The notes under the pieces are model-generated. The model ran no database searches, was not told where the DNA came from, and saw only the letters and a program-made list of their open reading frames with translations. A program made the translations under genes and the position numbers. A stretch of DNA of 64,000 nucleotides from Photobacterium rosenbergii (GTDB taxonomy: Bacteria; Pseudomonadota; Gammaproteobacteria; Enterobacterales; Vibrionaceae): the NCBI RefSeq assembly GCF_003026455.1, contig NZ_PYMB01000008.1:1-64000 (forward strand), read 5' to 3'. This document shows positions 8,910 to 18,364 of this stretch, piece by piece; the stretch's first letter is position 1; every line of letters begins with the position of its first letter.

Positions 8910-9656
8910 ATCCAGATTTTTGAGACTTACGGCATTATTTCTCATTCCGATTTCGTACTATTGCAGAGATACGGCCTATGATTGGGATGGCAACCTGCGG
9001 TATATCGATTGAGTACCTCAGGTTAGGCCTGCCATTTTGGCTCCGGTGTCTATACTTGGGGCTGGTGGCGTAAAGCAAAATGCTGCCATCAAGAAGAACT
9101 CGAGTACCGAAAGGGGTATTGCTGCGGTTAACTGCAAGCGGTAAGTCCCAGCCGATGGTAGAAACTTACGATTTTTAATAGACCCTATGGTGGAAAAGCG
9201 CTTTCTACCGATAGTGGCGTGGCGCTAAGTTGTTAACAGCGATTAACATGGCGACATAATTGAAACATATAATAATGGGGCTTTTTGCCCCATTGTTGTG
9301 ACTGTATGGTAATTGTTGGTTTTTTATTAACTTACTGGTGCCGATGAGAAAAAAATGATAATTCCAGATGATTATCACTTTTGTGTGTCAGTTCAAAAAT
9401 ATTACCCAACAAAGATATTGCGTTTAAAGAGTTAGTCGATTTTCAGCCCGATTAGCGCTGTTTGCCATGGTAAATTCCAACCAAATAGTGCTAAAATTCC
9501 GGCCTCAAAATTACTCGTCGCCGAATGTGTGACAGGTAAGTGAATAGGATGTTGCGTTGCTGGTAGCGGATCAAGCCGGCTTCGGACGAAGGAAAGTCGT
9601 GTCTAATATTGCGCAATAGAAAATAATTTTTTCCCGTTAATGTAGTGCAAGTGCGT
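8910..9656. other. Long intergenic region before the nqr operon
   Basis: About 750 bp with no credible ORF. Two structures are visible: a hairpin at 9185-9214 (CTAT.GGTGGAAA pairing with CTTTCTACC.ATAG) and a terminator-like hairpin at 9273-9294. An inverted repeat TGATAAT-N8-ATTATCA at 9356-9377 resembles a Fur box but has one base too many in the spacer. It presumably contains the nqr promoter; a small RNA ending at about 9300 is possible. Confidence 0.45.
9273..9297 (+). terminator. Orphan terminator-like hairpin
   Basis: AATGGGGC and GCCCCATT around TTTTT. No gene ends nearby, so it may end an unannotated transcript. The T-tract after the stem is weak. Confidence 0.45.
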
Positions 9657-10997
9657 ATGATTACAATAAAAAAGGGTCTGGATATCCCAATTTCAGGGAC
9701 TCCTGCCCAGGCGATAAATGATGGCAAGGCCATCACACGTGTCGCCTTGCTTGGCGAAGAATATGTTGGTATGCGTCCTACAATGCATATCCGCGTAGGG
9801 GATGTAGTGAAAAAAGGTCAGGTTCTTTTTGAAGACAAGAAGAACCCTGGCGTTAAGTTCACTGCTCCAGCCAGCGGCAAGGTTGCAGAAATCAATCGTG
9901 GTGCAAAGCGTGTTCTACAGTCCGTTGTGATTGATGTAGAAGGCGACGAGCAGATTACATTCAACAGCTACGATGCTGGCCAGATTGCTCAACTTGAGCG
10001 TTCTGTACTGGTAGACCAGCTAGTTGAGTCTGGTATGTGGACAGCGCTTCGTACGCGTCCTTTCAGCAAGGTCCCTGCGATCGACGCTGAAACCCAGGCT
10101 ATCTTTGTAACTGCTATCGACACTAACCCTCTAGCAGCTAACCCAGAAGTTGTTATCAACGAGCAGAGCGATGCGTTTACTGCAGGTCTGACAGTATTGT
10201 CACGCCTAACAAGCGGTAAAGTATTGGTATGTAAGTCTGGTGCAAGTCTACCTCGCTGCAGTGAAGCCAATGTGGAAGAGCATGTATTCAACGGTCCGCA
10301 CCCTGCGGGTCTAGTGGGTACTCACATCCACACGTTGTTCGGTGCAAGCATCGAAAACGTGGCGTGGCACATCAACTACCAGGACGTTATCGCATTCGGT
10401 AAATTGTTCCTGACTGGTGAGCTATACACTGACCGTGTGGTTTCTCTGGCTGGTCCTGTTGTTAACAACCCTCGCCTAGTTCGTACCCAAATCGGTGCGT
10501 CTATCGAGCAGATCACTGATTCTGAAATGATGCCGGGCGAACTGCGTATCCTTTCTGGTTCAGTACTGAACGGTGTTAACGCTGCGGGTCCTCACGCATA
10601 CCTAGGTCGCTACCATCTGCAGATTTCTGCCCTTCGCGAAGGCCGTGAAAAAGAATTCATGGGCTGGATCGCGCCAGGCAAAAACAAATTCTCAGTGACT
10701 CGCTCTTTCCTAAGCCAGTTCTTCCCAGGTCAGCTATTCAACATGACCACGACGACGAACGGTTCTGAGCGTGCGATGGTGCCAATCGGTAACTACGAAA
10801 AAGTAATGCCGCTTGATATCGAGCCGACTCTGCTTCTTCGTGACCTGTGTGCAGGTGACGTAGACAGCGCTCAGCAGCTAGGCGCACTAGAGCTAGATGA
10901 AGAAGATCTAGCACTATGTACGTTCGTATGCCCAGGTAAGTATGAATTTGGTCCTATGCTACGTCAGTGCCTGGACACAATTGAGAAGGAAGGGTAA
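9657..10997 (+). CDS. nqrA: Na+-translocating NADH:quinone reductase subunit A
   Basis: First gene of the sodium-pumping respiratory complex I analogue that oxidises NADH, reduces ubiquinone and exports Na+. It is a peripheral cytoplasmic subunit without transmembrane segments. ATG at 9657 gives [12 protein letters not shown] and 446 residues, the length known for vibrios; an upstream GTG at 9645 would add four residues and has no better ribosome site. Typical stretches are [18 protein letters not shown] and [12 protein letters not shown] near the end. Strong frequent-codon use suggests high expression. Confidence 0.96.
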   Translation: MITIKKGLDIPISGTPAQAINDGKAITRVALLGEEYVGMRPTMHIRVGDVVKKGQVLFEDKKNPGVKFTAPASGKVAEINRGAKRVLQSVVIDVEGDEQITFNSYDAGQIAQLERSVLVDQLVESGMWTALRTRPFSKVPAIDAETQAIFVTAIDTNPLAANPEVVINEQSDAFTAGLTVLSRLTSGKVLVCKSGASLPRCSEANVEEHVFNGPHPAGLVGTHIHTLFGASIENVAWHINYQDVIAFGKLFLTGELYTDRVVSLAGPVVNNPRLVRTQIGASIEQITDSEMMPGELRILSGSVLNGVNAAGPHAYLGRYHLQISALREGREKEFMGWIAPGKNKFSVTRSFLSQFFPGQLFNMTTTTNGSERAMVPIGNYEKVMPLDIEPTLLLRDLCAGDVDSAQQLGALELDEEDLALCTFVCPGKYEFGPMLRQCLDTIEKEG

Positions 10998-11000
10998 TTC

Positions 11001-12245
11001 ATGAGCCTCAAGAATTTACTCGAGCAGGTTGAACACCACTTTGAGCCAGGTGGTAAGCATGAAAGATGGTTTGCGCTTTACGAAGCGTTTGCAACTTTGA
11101 TGTACACACCGGGCCAGGTAACCCGTACAAGCGCGCACGTACGTGACAGCGTTGACCTGAAGCGCATCATGATCATGGTGTGGTTCGCGGTCTTCCCAGC
11201 AATGTTCTGGGGTATGTACAACACAGGCCACCAGGCTATTACAGCGCTTAACCACATGTACGTGGGTGAGCAGCTAGCAACTATCATTGCTGGCGACTGG
11301 CACTACTGGCTAACAGAAATGCTAGGCGGCACTATGTCAGCAGACGCTGGCTGGGGTAGCAAAATGCTACTGGGTGCGACCTACTTCCTACCTATTTACG
11401 CAGTAGTATTTGCGGTAGGTGGTTTCTGGGAAGTCCTATTCTGTATGGTGCGTAAGCACGAAGTTAACGAAGGTTTCTTTGTAACTTCTATCCTTTTCGC
11501 ACTGATCGTACCGCCAACACTACCGCTTTGGCAGGCAGCACTAGGTATTACCTTCGGTGTTGTAGTTGCTAAAGAAATCTTCGGTGGTACTGGCCGTAAC
11601 TTCCTGAACCCTGCTTTGGCAGGTCGTGCGTTCCTATTCTTCGCATACCCAGCTCAGATCTCTGGCGATCTAGTATGGACAGCGGCAGATGGCTTCTCTG
11701 GTGCAACAGCACTAAGCCAGTGGGCACACGGCGGTCAGGCTGCAGTGATGAACACTGTAACTGGCGATGCTGTTAGCTGGATGGACGCGTTCATCGGTCG
11801 TATCCCTGGTTCTATCGGTGAAGTTTCGACTCTGGCTATCATCCTTGGTGGCGCAATGATCGTGTTCATGGGCATCGCTTCATGGCGCATCATCGCGGGT
11901 ACTATGATCGGTATGATCGCGACAGCGACGCTATTCAACATTATCGGTTCTGACACTAACGCAATGTTCAGCATGCCATGGCACTGGCACCTAGTTCTAG
12001 GTGGCTTCGCATTCGGTATGATGTTCATGGCTACCGACCCTGTGTCTGCTGCATTTACCAATAAAGGTAAGTGGTGGTACGGCGCACTAATCGGTGCAAT
12101 GGCTGTTATGGTTCGTGTGGTTAACCCTGCGTACCCAGAAGGTATGATGCTAGCAATCCTATTTGCTAACCTATTCGCACCTCTATTTGACAACCTAGTA
12201 GTTCAGGGCAACATCAAGCGGAGACTAGCTCGTCATGTCAAGTAA
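11001..12245 (+). CDS. nqrB: Na+-NQR subunit B
   Basis: Membrane subunit, 414 residues, with about ten membrane segments. The covalent FMN site SGAT is present with Thr236, the same residue number as in Vibrio cholerae. It binds riboflavin and FMN and is part of the Na+ channel. It starts 3 bp after the nqrA stop and overlaps nqrC by 11 bp. Confidence 0.97.
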   Translation: MSLKNLLEQVEHHFEPGGKHERWFALYEAFATLMYTPGQVTRTSAHVRDSVDLKRIMIMVWFAVFPAMFWGMYNTGHQAITALNHMYVGEQLATIIAGDWHYWLTEMLGGTMSADAGWGSKMLLGATYFLPIYAVVFAVGGFWEVLFCMVRKHEVNEGFFVTSILFALIVPPTLPLWQAALGITFGVVVAKEIFGGTGRNFLNPALAGRAFLFFAYPAQISGDLVWTAADGFSGATALSQWAHGGQAAVMNTVTGDAVSWMDAFIGRIPGSIGEVSTLAIILGGAMIVFMGIASWRIIAGTMIGMIATATLFNIIGSDTNAMFSMPWHWHLVLGGFAFGMMFMATDPVSAAFTNKGKWWYGALIGAMAVMVRVVNPAYPEGMMLAILFANLFAPLFDNLVVQGNIKRRLARHVK

Positions 12246-13029
12246 TAACGATAGCATTAAAAAGACGCTAATTGTTGTTATCGCACTGAGCCTAGTGTGC
12301 TCAATCGTGGTATCAGCAGCAGCGGTTGCTCTGCGTCCACTGCAGCAGAAGAATGCTGTACTTGACGTTCAGCGCAATATCCTTTCAGTAGCGGGCCTTC
12401 TGCAAGACGGCACCAACATCACTGAAGCTTACGACCAATTCATCCAGCCTATGCTTGTTGACTTGGAAACCGGTGAGTTCATTGAGCAGACTGAAGAAGG
12501 TGCAACTGCATCTGACTACAGCCAGCGTGACGCAGCGAAAGATCCAGCGCAGTCTATCCGCCTATCAGGTGACCAAGACCTAGCGAAGATCATCCGTCGT
12601 GCCAACGTTGCAACAGTTTACCTAGTGAAAGATGCGAACGACAACGTCGACAAGCTGATCCTACCGGTACACGGTGGTGGTCTATGGTCAATGATGTACG
12701 CATTCATCGCAGTAGAAACTGACGGCAACACGCTTGCGGGTATCACTTACTACGAGCAGGGTGAAACTCCTGGACTTGGTGGTGAGATCGAGAACCCGAA
12801 CTGGCGTGCACAGTTTGTTGGTAAAGAACTGTTCGACAGCAACAACAAGCCAGCTATCCGCGTCGTTAAAGGCGGTGCACCTGAGGGTGACATCCACGGT
12901 GTAGATGGTCTGTCTGGTGCAACCCTGACTGCAAATGGTGTTCAGCACACCTTCGACTTCTGGTTGGGTGACATGGGCTTTGGTCCATTCCTGGCTAAAG
13001 TTCGTGAAGGAGGCCTAAACAATGGCTGA
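12235..13029 (+). CDS. nqrC: Na+-NQR subunit C
   Basis: A 264-residue subunit with one N-terminal membrane anchor (about 10-32) and a periplasmic FMN domain. The flavinylation motif SGATLT places FMN on Thr230 (Thr225 in V. cholerae). It overlaps nqrB by 11 bp and nqrD by 8 bp, which indicates translational coupling and fixed stoichiometry. Confidence 0.97.
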   Translation: MSSNNDSIKKTLIVVIALSLVCSIVVSAAAVALRPLQQKNAVLDVQRNILSVAGLLQDGTNITEAYDQFIQPMLVDLETGEFIEQTEEGATASDYSQRDAAKDPAQSIRLSGDQDLAKIIRRANVATVYLVKDANDNVDKLILPVHGGGLWSMMYAFIAVETDGNTLAGITYYEQGETPGLGGEIENPNWRAQFVGKELFDSNNKPAIRVVKGGAPEGDIHGVDGLSGATLTANGVQHTFDFWLGDMGFGPFLAKVREGGLNNG

Positions 13030-13654
13030 TTCTAAAGAAATGAAGAAGATTCTGTTCGCGCCGTTTATCGACAACAACCCGATCGCGCTTCAGATTCTTG
13101 GTGTATGTTCTGCGCTTGCAGTAACTACCAAACTAGAGACAGCATTCGTAATGACCCTAGCGGTAACATTCGTTTGTGCATTCTCTAACTTGTTCGTATC
13201 CCTGATCCGTAACCACATTCCAAACAGCGTACGTATCATCGTACAGATGGCGATCATCGCATCGTTGGTAATCGTGGTTGACCAGGTACTAAAAGCGTTT
13301 GTTTACGATATTTCTAAGCAGCTTTCTGTATTCGTTGGTCTGATCATCACGAACTGTATCGTTATGGGTCGTGCTGAAGCATACGCAATGAAGTCTGAGC
13401 CTCTACCATCACTTGTTGACGGTATCGGTAACGGTCTTGGTTACGGCTTCGTACTTATCACTGTAGCTTTCTTCCGTGAACTATTCGGTTCAGGCAAACT
13501 ATTCGGCGTGGAAATCCTGCCGCTAGTGTCTGACGGTGGTTGGTACCAGCCAAACGGTATGATGATCCTAGCACCATCAGCGTTCTTCCTGATTGGTTTC
13601 ATGATCTGGGCTATCCGTATCATCCGTCCAGAACAAGTCGAAGCGAAGGAGTAA
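13022..13654 (+). CDS. nqrD: Na+-NQR subunit D
   Basis: A 210-residue membrane subunit, paralogous to NqrE. Cys29 (LGVCSA) and Cys112 (ITNCIVMG) are present; together with two NqrE cysteines they hold the intramembranous iron-sulfur centre between D and E. The ribosome site GGAGG lies within the end of nqrC. Confidence 0.97.
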   Translation: MADSKEMKKILFAPFIDNNPIALQILGVCSALAVTTKLETAFVMTLAVTFVCAFSNLFVSLIRNHIPNSVRIIVQMAIIASLVIVVDQVLKAFVYDISKQLSVFVGLIITNCIVMGRAEAYAMKSEPLPSLVDGIGNGLGYGFVLITVAFFRELFGSGKLFGVEILPLVSDGGWYQPNGMMILAPSAFFLIGFMIWAIRIIRPEQVEAKE

Positions 13655-13661
13655 GGGGAAC

Positions 13662-14258
13662 ATGGAACATTATCTAAGCCTTCTAGTTCGTTCGATCTTT
13701 ATCGAGAACTTGGCACTGTCGTTCTTCCTAGGTATGTGTACATTCCTAGCCGTATCGAAAAAAGTTAAAACTTCTTTCGGTCTGGGTGTAGCGGTAATCG
13801 TTGTACTAACGATCGCTGTTCCTGTGAACAACCTGATCTACAACCTACTGCTAAAAGACGGCGCCATTGTTTCAGGCGTTGACCTTAGCTTCCTGAACTT
13901 TATTACGTTCATCGGTGTTATCGCGGCACTGGTACAGATCCTGGAAATGGTTCTGGACCGCTTCTTCCCGCCGCTATACAACGCGCTAGGTATTTTCCTA
14001 CCATTGATCACAGTAAACTGTGCGATCTTCGGTGGTGTATCATTCATGGTACAGCGTGATTATAACTTCGCTGAATCTGTAGTTTACGGTCTTGGTTCTG
14101 GTATCGGTTGGATGCTAGCAATCGTTGCTCTTGCGGGTATCCGTGAGAAGATGAAGTACTCAGACGTACCTCCAGGTCTACGTGGCCTAGGTATTACATT
14201 CATCACCGTTGGCCTTATGGCGTTGGGCTTCATGTCCTTCTCCGGCGTTCAGCTGTAA
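13662..14258 (+). CDS. nqrE: Na+-NQR subunit E
   Basis: A 198-residue membrane subunit with six predicted helices. Cys26 (LGMCTF) and Cys120 (TVNCAIFGG) complete the metal site with NqrD. It begins 7 bp after nqrD with GGGGA as ribosome site. Confidence 0.97.
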   Translation: MEHYLSLLVRSIFIENLALSFFLGMCTFLAVSKKVKTSFGLGVAVIVVLTIAVPVNNLIYNLLLKDGAIVSGVDLSFLNFITFIGVIAALVQILEMVLDRFFPPLYNALGIFLPLITVNCAIFGGVSFMVQRDYNFAESVVYGLGSGIGWMLAIVALAGIREKMKYSDVPPGLRGLGITFITVGLMALGFMSFSGVQL

Positions 14259-14279
14259 TCAGGATAAAAGGAATAATCA

Positions 14280-15503
14280 ATGGATATTATTCTTGGCGTA
14301 GTCATGTTCACCCTGATTATCCTGGCTCTAGTTCTAGTGATCCTATTCGCTAAATCTAAGCTGGTACCATCAGGTGACATTACTATCTCAGTAAATGGCG
14401 ATCCGGAAAAAGCGATTACAACCGCTGCCGGTAGCAAACTGCTTAATGCACTTTCAGCAAGCGGCATCTTCGTTTCATCTGCTTGTGGTGGCGGTGGCTC
14501 TTGTGGCCAGTGCCGCGTTAAAGTTAAGTCTGGTGGTGGTGATATCCTACCGACTGAGCTTGACCACATCACTAAAGGTGAAGCACGTGAAGGCGAGCGT
14601 CTAGCGTGTCAGGTTAACGTGAAATCTGACATGGACATCGAGCTTCCAGAAGAAATCTTCGGTGTTAAGAAGTGGGAATGTACTGTTATCTCTAACGATA
14701 ACGAAGCAACCTTCATCAAAGAGCTTGTGCTTAAGATCCCTGAAGGTGAAGAAGTTCCTTTCCGTGCGGGTGGTTACATCCAGATCGAAGCTGAACCTCA
14801 TCACATTAAGTACTCTGACTTCGATATTCCTGAGGAATACCGTGAAGACTGGGACAAGTTCAACCTGTTCCGCTACGAGTCTATCGTGAAAGAGCACTCA
14901 ATCCGTGCATACTCTATGGCGTCATACCCAGAAGAGAAAGGCTTGATCAAGCTGAACGTACGTATTGCAACGCCGCCGCCTAACAACCCAGATGTACCAC
15001 CTGGCGTAATGTCATCTTACATCTGGTCTCTGAAGGCTGGTGACACTTGTACTATCTCTGGTCCATTCGGTGAGTTCTTCGCGAAAGAAACTGACAACGA
15101 AATGGTATTCATCGGTGGTGGTGCAGGTATGGCTCCTATGCGTTCGCACATCTTCGACCAGCTTCTACGCCTGAAATCTAAGCGTAAGATGACTTACTGG
15201 TACGGTGCGCGTTCTAAGCGTGAAATGTTCTACATTGAAGATTTCGATACGCTAGCGGCTGACAACGAGAACTTCGAGTGGCACGTAGCCCTGTCTGATC
15301 CACTACCAGAAGATAACTGGGATGGTTACACAGGCTTCATCCACAACGTGATCTACGAGAACTACTTGAAAGATCACGAAGCGCCAGAAGATTGTGAGTA
15401 CTACATGTGTGGTCCACCAATGATGAACGCAGCTGTTATCGGCATGCTGAAAGATCTTGGTGTTGAAGACGAAAACATCCTACTGGATGACTTCGGTGGC
15501 TAA
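14280..15503 (+). CDS. nqrF: Na+-NQR subunit F (NADH dehydrogenase module)
   Basis: Entry subunit for electrons: NADH to FAD to [2Fe-2S]. The 407 residues comprise one N-terminal helix (about 3-23), a plant-type ferredoxin domain with cysteines 69, 75, 78 and 110, then an FNR-like FAD domain (RAYSMASYP) and an NADH domain ([12 protein letters not shown] and YMCGPPMM). All cofactor residues are intact. It is the last gene of the nqr operon and is followed by a terminator. Confidence 0.97.
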   Translation: MDIILGVVMFTLIILALVLVILFAKSKLVPSGDITISVNGDPEKAITTAAGSKLLNALSASGIFVSSACGGGGSCGQCRVKVKSGGGDILPTELDHITKGEAREGERLACQVNVKSDMDIELPEEIFGVKKWECTVISNDNEATFIKELVLKIPEGEEVPFRAGGYIQIEAEPHHIKYSDFDIPEEYREDWDKFNLFRYESIVKEHSIRAYSMASYPEEKGLIKLNVRIATPPPNNPDVPPGVMSSYIWSLKAGDTCTISGPFGEFFAKETDNEMVFIGGGAGMAPMRSHIFDQLLRLKSKRKMTYWYGARSKREMFYIEDFDTLAADNENFEWHVALSDPLPEDNWDGYTGFIHNVIYENYLKDHEAPEDCEYYMCGPPMMNAAVIGMLKDLGVEDENILLDDFGG

Positions 15504-15524
15504 TTAGCCGCACACTGAAAAACT

Positions 15525-15554
15525 GGCTGATCCCAACCGGGGTCAGCCTTTTTT
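15525..15554 (+). terminator. Intrinsic terminator of the nqr operon
   Basis: GGCTGATCCC pairs with GGGGTCAGCC around AACC, followed by six T. Confidence 0.9.
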
Positions 15555-15655
15555 CGTAATAAGCGCATAATAACGGTATGTAAGCTAAGGTTTTTATACT
15601 TGGCGCTTACCCATAACAAATAACAATGACTGTCTTTCATTTGGGGAGTAGTTGG

Positions 15656-16678
15656 ATGAAGACGTTACTGCACCGCGCACTGCTGATGCTTGCGATGGTT
15701 ATTACCCTGTCGGCCTGTAGCGATCAGCGTGAGATGATCCACCTGAACGGTTCGACCATGGGAACCTACTATTCAATTAAGTTGATTAAGCAGGAAGGCT
15801 TACCGCCTGCCACGGATATACAGGCAGAAATTGACCGTCGACTGGAACTGGTTAACGACCAGATGTCGACTTACCGTAAGCATTCCGAGCTCAGCCAATT
15901 TAACCAGTCGCGCTCGAGTGAGCCGTTTGAAGTGTCGGCAGACACTGCCAAGGTAGTAACTGAGGCAATCCGCTTGGCAAAATTGACCGACGGCGCTTTG
16001 GATGTGACGGTAGGTCCGATTGTGAACTTGTGGAGCTTCGGCCCGGAAGCGCGCCCTGAGAAAACACCGACCGAGCAAGAGCTGGCCGAGCGCCGCAAGG
16101 TAGTGGGTATTCACCACTTGAGCGTAGAAGGCAACAGCCTGATCAAAGATATCCCGGATCTGTATGTGGATCTGTCCTCGATTGCCAAGGGATTTGGGGT
16201 TGACGTAGTCGCCGATTACTTTGATGATCTAGGTGTCGCTGACTACCTGGTTGAGATCGGTGGTGAGCTAAGCCTGAAAGGTAATAACCTTGAGGGTGTG
16301 CCTTGGCGCATCGCGATTGAAAAGCCTACCGAAGACGGTAGCCGTGCTATTCAGGAAGTGATTGAACCGGGTGACATGGCCGTGGCAACATCGGGTGATT
16401 ACCGTAATTACTTCGAAGAAGACGGTGTGCGATACTCACACCTGATTGATCCAAACAGCGGTATGCCGATTTCCAACCATGTGGTATCGGTAACAGTGCT
16501 ACACCCATCAAGCATGACGTCAGATGCGTTGGCGACAGCGTTTTCAGTGATGGGCGAGGAGAAGGCACTGGCATTGGCCAACCAAGAGCAAATTCCATTG
16601 TTGTTGGTTGTGAAAACAGAGCAAGGCTTCAAGGAGTATATCTCTGACGCTTTTGCCCCTTATATGAATCAAAAGTAG
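15656..16678 (+). CDS. apbE: FAD:protein FMN transferase ApbE (lipoprotein)
   Basis: Flavinylates threonines in NqrB and NqrC (and RnfG/RnfD) using FAD and Mg2+. ATG at 15656 is chosen because GGGGAG lies 8 bp upstream and because it gives a clean lipoprotein signal with lipobox LSAC (Cys21); an ATG 30 bp earlier would spoil the signal. The 340 residues include NGSTMGTYYSIK, DLSSIAKGFGVD and the late Mg-binding part HLIDPNSGMP and MTSDALATA. The position after nqr matches its substrate. Confidence 0.95.
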   Translation: MKTLLHRALLMLAMVITLSACSDQREMIHLNGSTMGTYYSIKLIKQEGLPPATDIQAEIDRRLELVNDQMSTYRKHSELSQFNQSRSSEPFEVSADTAKVVTEAIRLAKLTDGALDVTVGPIVNLWSFGPEARPEKTPTEQELAERRKVVGIHHLSVEGNSLIKDIPDLYVDLSSIAKGFGVDVVADYFDDLGVADYLVEIGGELSLKGNNLEGVPWRIAIEKPTEDGSRAIQEVIEPGDMAVATSGDYRNYFEEDGVRYSHLIDPNSGMPISNHVVSVTVLHPSSMTSDALATAFSVMGEEKALALANQEQIPLLLVVKTEQGFKEYISDAFAPYMNQK

Positions 16679-16688
16679 AGATTGAAAA

Positions 16689-16910
16689 ATGGTTATCTAT
16701 TTAACTACCTTTGCTGTGTTTTTGCTGGTCATCACTGCGATGGCTGTTGGCTACATCTTCCAGCGTAAAAGCGTAAGCGGTAGCTGCGGTGGTCTTGACG
16801 GTATCGGCATTGCCAAAGAGTGTGACTGCCCTGAGCCATGTGATGCCCGCCTGAAACGTGAAGCGCGTGAAGCCCGTGCAGCAGAATGGAAGAAAAACCA
16901 AATTATCTGA
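16689..16910 (+). CDS. nqrM: Na+-NQR maturation protein NqrM
   Basis: A 73-residue protein (formerly DUF539) with one N-terminal membrane helix and a Cys-rich tail: CGG, then ECDCPEPCD. It is needed for assembly of the iron centre in NqrD/NqrE. It lies 10 bp after apbE and both are downstream of nqrF, so the operon and its two maturation factors are contiguous. Confidence 0.93.
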   Translation: MVIYLTTFAVFLLVITAMAVGYIFQRKSVSGSCGGLDGIGIAKECDCPEPCDARLKREAREARAAEWKKNQII

Positions 16911-16937
16911 TCAGCGAGCACTTGCTAACTGAACTCC

Positions 16938-16965
16938 AAGCCCGGCACGCAATGCCGGGCTTTTT
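16938..16965 (+). terminator. Intrinsic terminator of apbE-nqrM
   Basis: GCCCGGCA and TGCCGGGC around CGCAA, followed by five T. Confidence 0.9.
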
Positions 16966-16972
16966 GTTGGGC

Positions 16973-17001
16973 TTCACAGTACCTGCAGTAGCCTCTATAA
17001 T
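16973..17001 (+). promoter_or_regulatory. Sigma-70 promoter of dinB
   Basis: TTCACA (16973-16978), a 17-bp spacer and a perfect TATAAT (16996-17001). The transcript would start near 17008, inside the LexA operator that follows. Confidence 0.8.
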
Positions 17002-17003
17002 GT

Positions 17004-17023
17004 TACTGTATAAAAAAACAGTA
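17004..17023 (+). promoter_or_regulatory. LexA (SOS) operator of dinB
   Basis: The site tactgtataaaaaaacagta fits TACTGT-N8-ACAGTA, the gamma-proteobacterial SOS box, with both half sites intact. It sits 2 bp after the -10 box and 17 bp before the dinB ATG, so LexA binding would block promoter escape. Confidence 0.92.
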
Positions 17024-17040
17024 ATCAGGTAGCCCCACGA

Positions 17041-18123
17041 ATGTCTCTGTCTTCCCAACAGCCTACCAAGGCCCAGAAAAAGATCATCCATGTCGATATG
17101 GATTGTTTTTTTGCGGCAGTAGAGATGCGCGATAACCCTGATCTGCGTGATATCCCTATCGCAATCGGTGGGCGTTCAGAGCAGCGTGGGGTGATCAGTA
17201 CCTGTAACTATCTGGCGCGTAAGTATGGAGTGCGCTCGGCGATGCCGACGGGAAGGGCGATGCAGCTTTGTCCCCACCTGACCCTAGTCTCTGGCCGCAT
17301 GAGCGTTTACAAAGAAGTCTCGACTCAGATCCGCGAAATCTTCCAGCGCTATACCGATAAGATCGAACCGCTTTCCCTTGATGAAGCCTACCTCGATGTC
17401 ACCGATTGTGAACTTTGCCATGGCTCGGCGACCTTGATCGCCGAAGATATCCGCCGCGCTATTCGGGAAGAGTTGAACCTGACAGCCTCCGCAGGCATTG
17501 CGCCGGTTAAGTTCATCGCCAAGATTGCCTCGGATCTTAACAAGCCAGATGGCCAATATGTGGTGACGCCGGATCAGATCCCTGATTTTGTAGCAGACCT
17601 GAAACTCGAGAAGATCCCCGGTGTTGGCAAGGTCACTATCCAGAAATTGCACGACAAAGGTTTGTATGTTGGCAAAGATGTCCAACAGTACGACAGGCAT
17701 TTGCTGTTGCAGCAGTTCGGCAAGTTTGGCCAGTCACTATGGTCCCGTGCCCATGGTATTGACGAGCGAGAGGTCGTGGTTGAGCGCGAGCGCAAGTCAG
17801 TCGGGGTAGAACGTACCTTCTCGCAGAATATCAGTACTTACGAGCAATGCTGGGAGGTGATAGAGCGCCTGTTTCCTGAGTTGGAAAAGCGTCTTAAACG
17901 CGTACGCCCCGAGCTCAACATTGCCAAGCAAGGCGTGAAGGTGAAGTTTGCCGACTTCCAGCAAACCACGGTGGAGCATACTCAGCCTAAATTAGATAAA
18001 TCCCAGTTCGAAGGGCTGCTCAAGGAAGCCCTGACCCGCCAGCAAGACAGGGAGATCCGCCTTATTGGTATCAGTGTCGGGCTTGAGCTAGGGGCAAGGG
18101 CGCAGCAGTTGTCGTTGTTTTGA
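17041..18123 (+). CDS. dinB: DNA polymerase IV (Y family)
   Basis: SOS-induced, error-prone translesion polymerase of 360 residues. It shows Mg2+ ligands Asp19 and Asp21 in HVDMDCFFA, steric-gate Phe24, the second catalytic pair in SLDEAYLDV, helix-hairpin-helix IPGVGKVT, and a C-terminal QLSLF beta-clamp binding tail. It is about 10 residues longer at the N-terminus than E. coli Pol IV. It is controlled by the adjacent LexA site. Confidence 0.96.
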   Translation: MSLSSQQPTKAQKKIIHVDMDCFFAAVEMRDNPDLRDIPIAIGGRSEQRGVISTCNYLARKYGVRSAMPTGRAMQLCPHLTLVSGRMSVYKEVSTQIREIFQRYTDKIEPLSLDEAYLDVTDCELCHGSATLIAEDIRRAIREELNLTASAGIAPVKFIAKIASDLNKPDGQYVVTPDQIPDFVADLKLEKIPGVGKVTIQKLHDKGLYVGKDVQQYDRHLLLQQFGKFGQSLWSRAHGIDEREVVVERERKSVGVERTFSQNISTYEQCWEVIERLFPELEKRLKRVRPELNIAKQGVKVKFADFQQTTVEHTQPKLDKSQFEGLLKEALTRQQDREIRLIGISVGLELGARAQQLSLF

Positions 18124-18127
18124 TAGC

Positions 18128-18305
18128 GGGTCCTAGGAAAAGCGGGAACGAGGCCCTCGGAAGAGCAGAACCTTGGAAAAGCGAAAAGTAGAAGCAAGAT
18201 TTTGACGTATCACAGCGATAAACGAAAGCTGCTTGCAGGACCCAGGACCCAGGACCCAGGACCCAGGACCCAGGACCCAGGACCCAGGACCCAGGACCCA
18301 GGACC
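18128..18305. repeat. Composite repeat element 2: degenerate flank plus (GGACCCA)n array
   Basis: It comprises a left module with imperfect copies of GTCCTAGGAAAAGC (18128-18185), then a conserved stretch at 18202-18235 (TTGACGTATCACAGCG and on to GCTGCTTG), then 9.7 copies of GGACCCA at 18238-18305, ending GGACC. The middle stretch is the same as at 46060-46093 except for one base. The element lies between the convergent genes dinB and pepD, just beyond the pepD terminator. Translated frames across it are artefacts. Confidence 0.9.
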
Positions 18306-18317
18306 GATTTCGCGATC

Positions 18318-18344
18318 AAAAAAGCAGGCCGGAGCCTGCTTTTG
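18318..18344. terminator. Bidirectional intrinsic terminator of pepD
   Basis: GCAGGC-CGGA-GCCTGC with A-run and T-run flanks, 20 bp beyond the pepD stop. Confidence 0.85.
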
Positions 18345-18364
18345 TCATACTAGGTTAAGGGAAA

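Noticed and set aside
9645..9656. GTG start of nqrA
   Set aside because: ATG at 9657 gives the family length of 446 residues and the conserved start MITIKKGLD.
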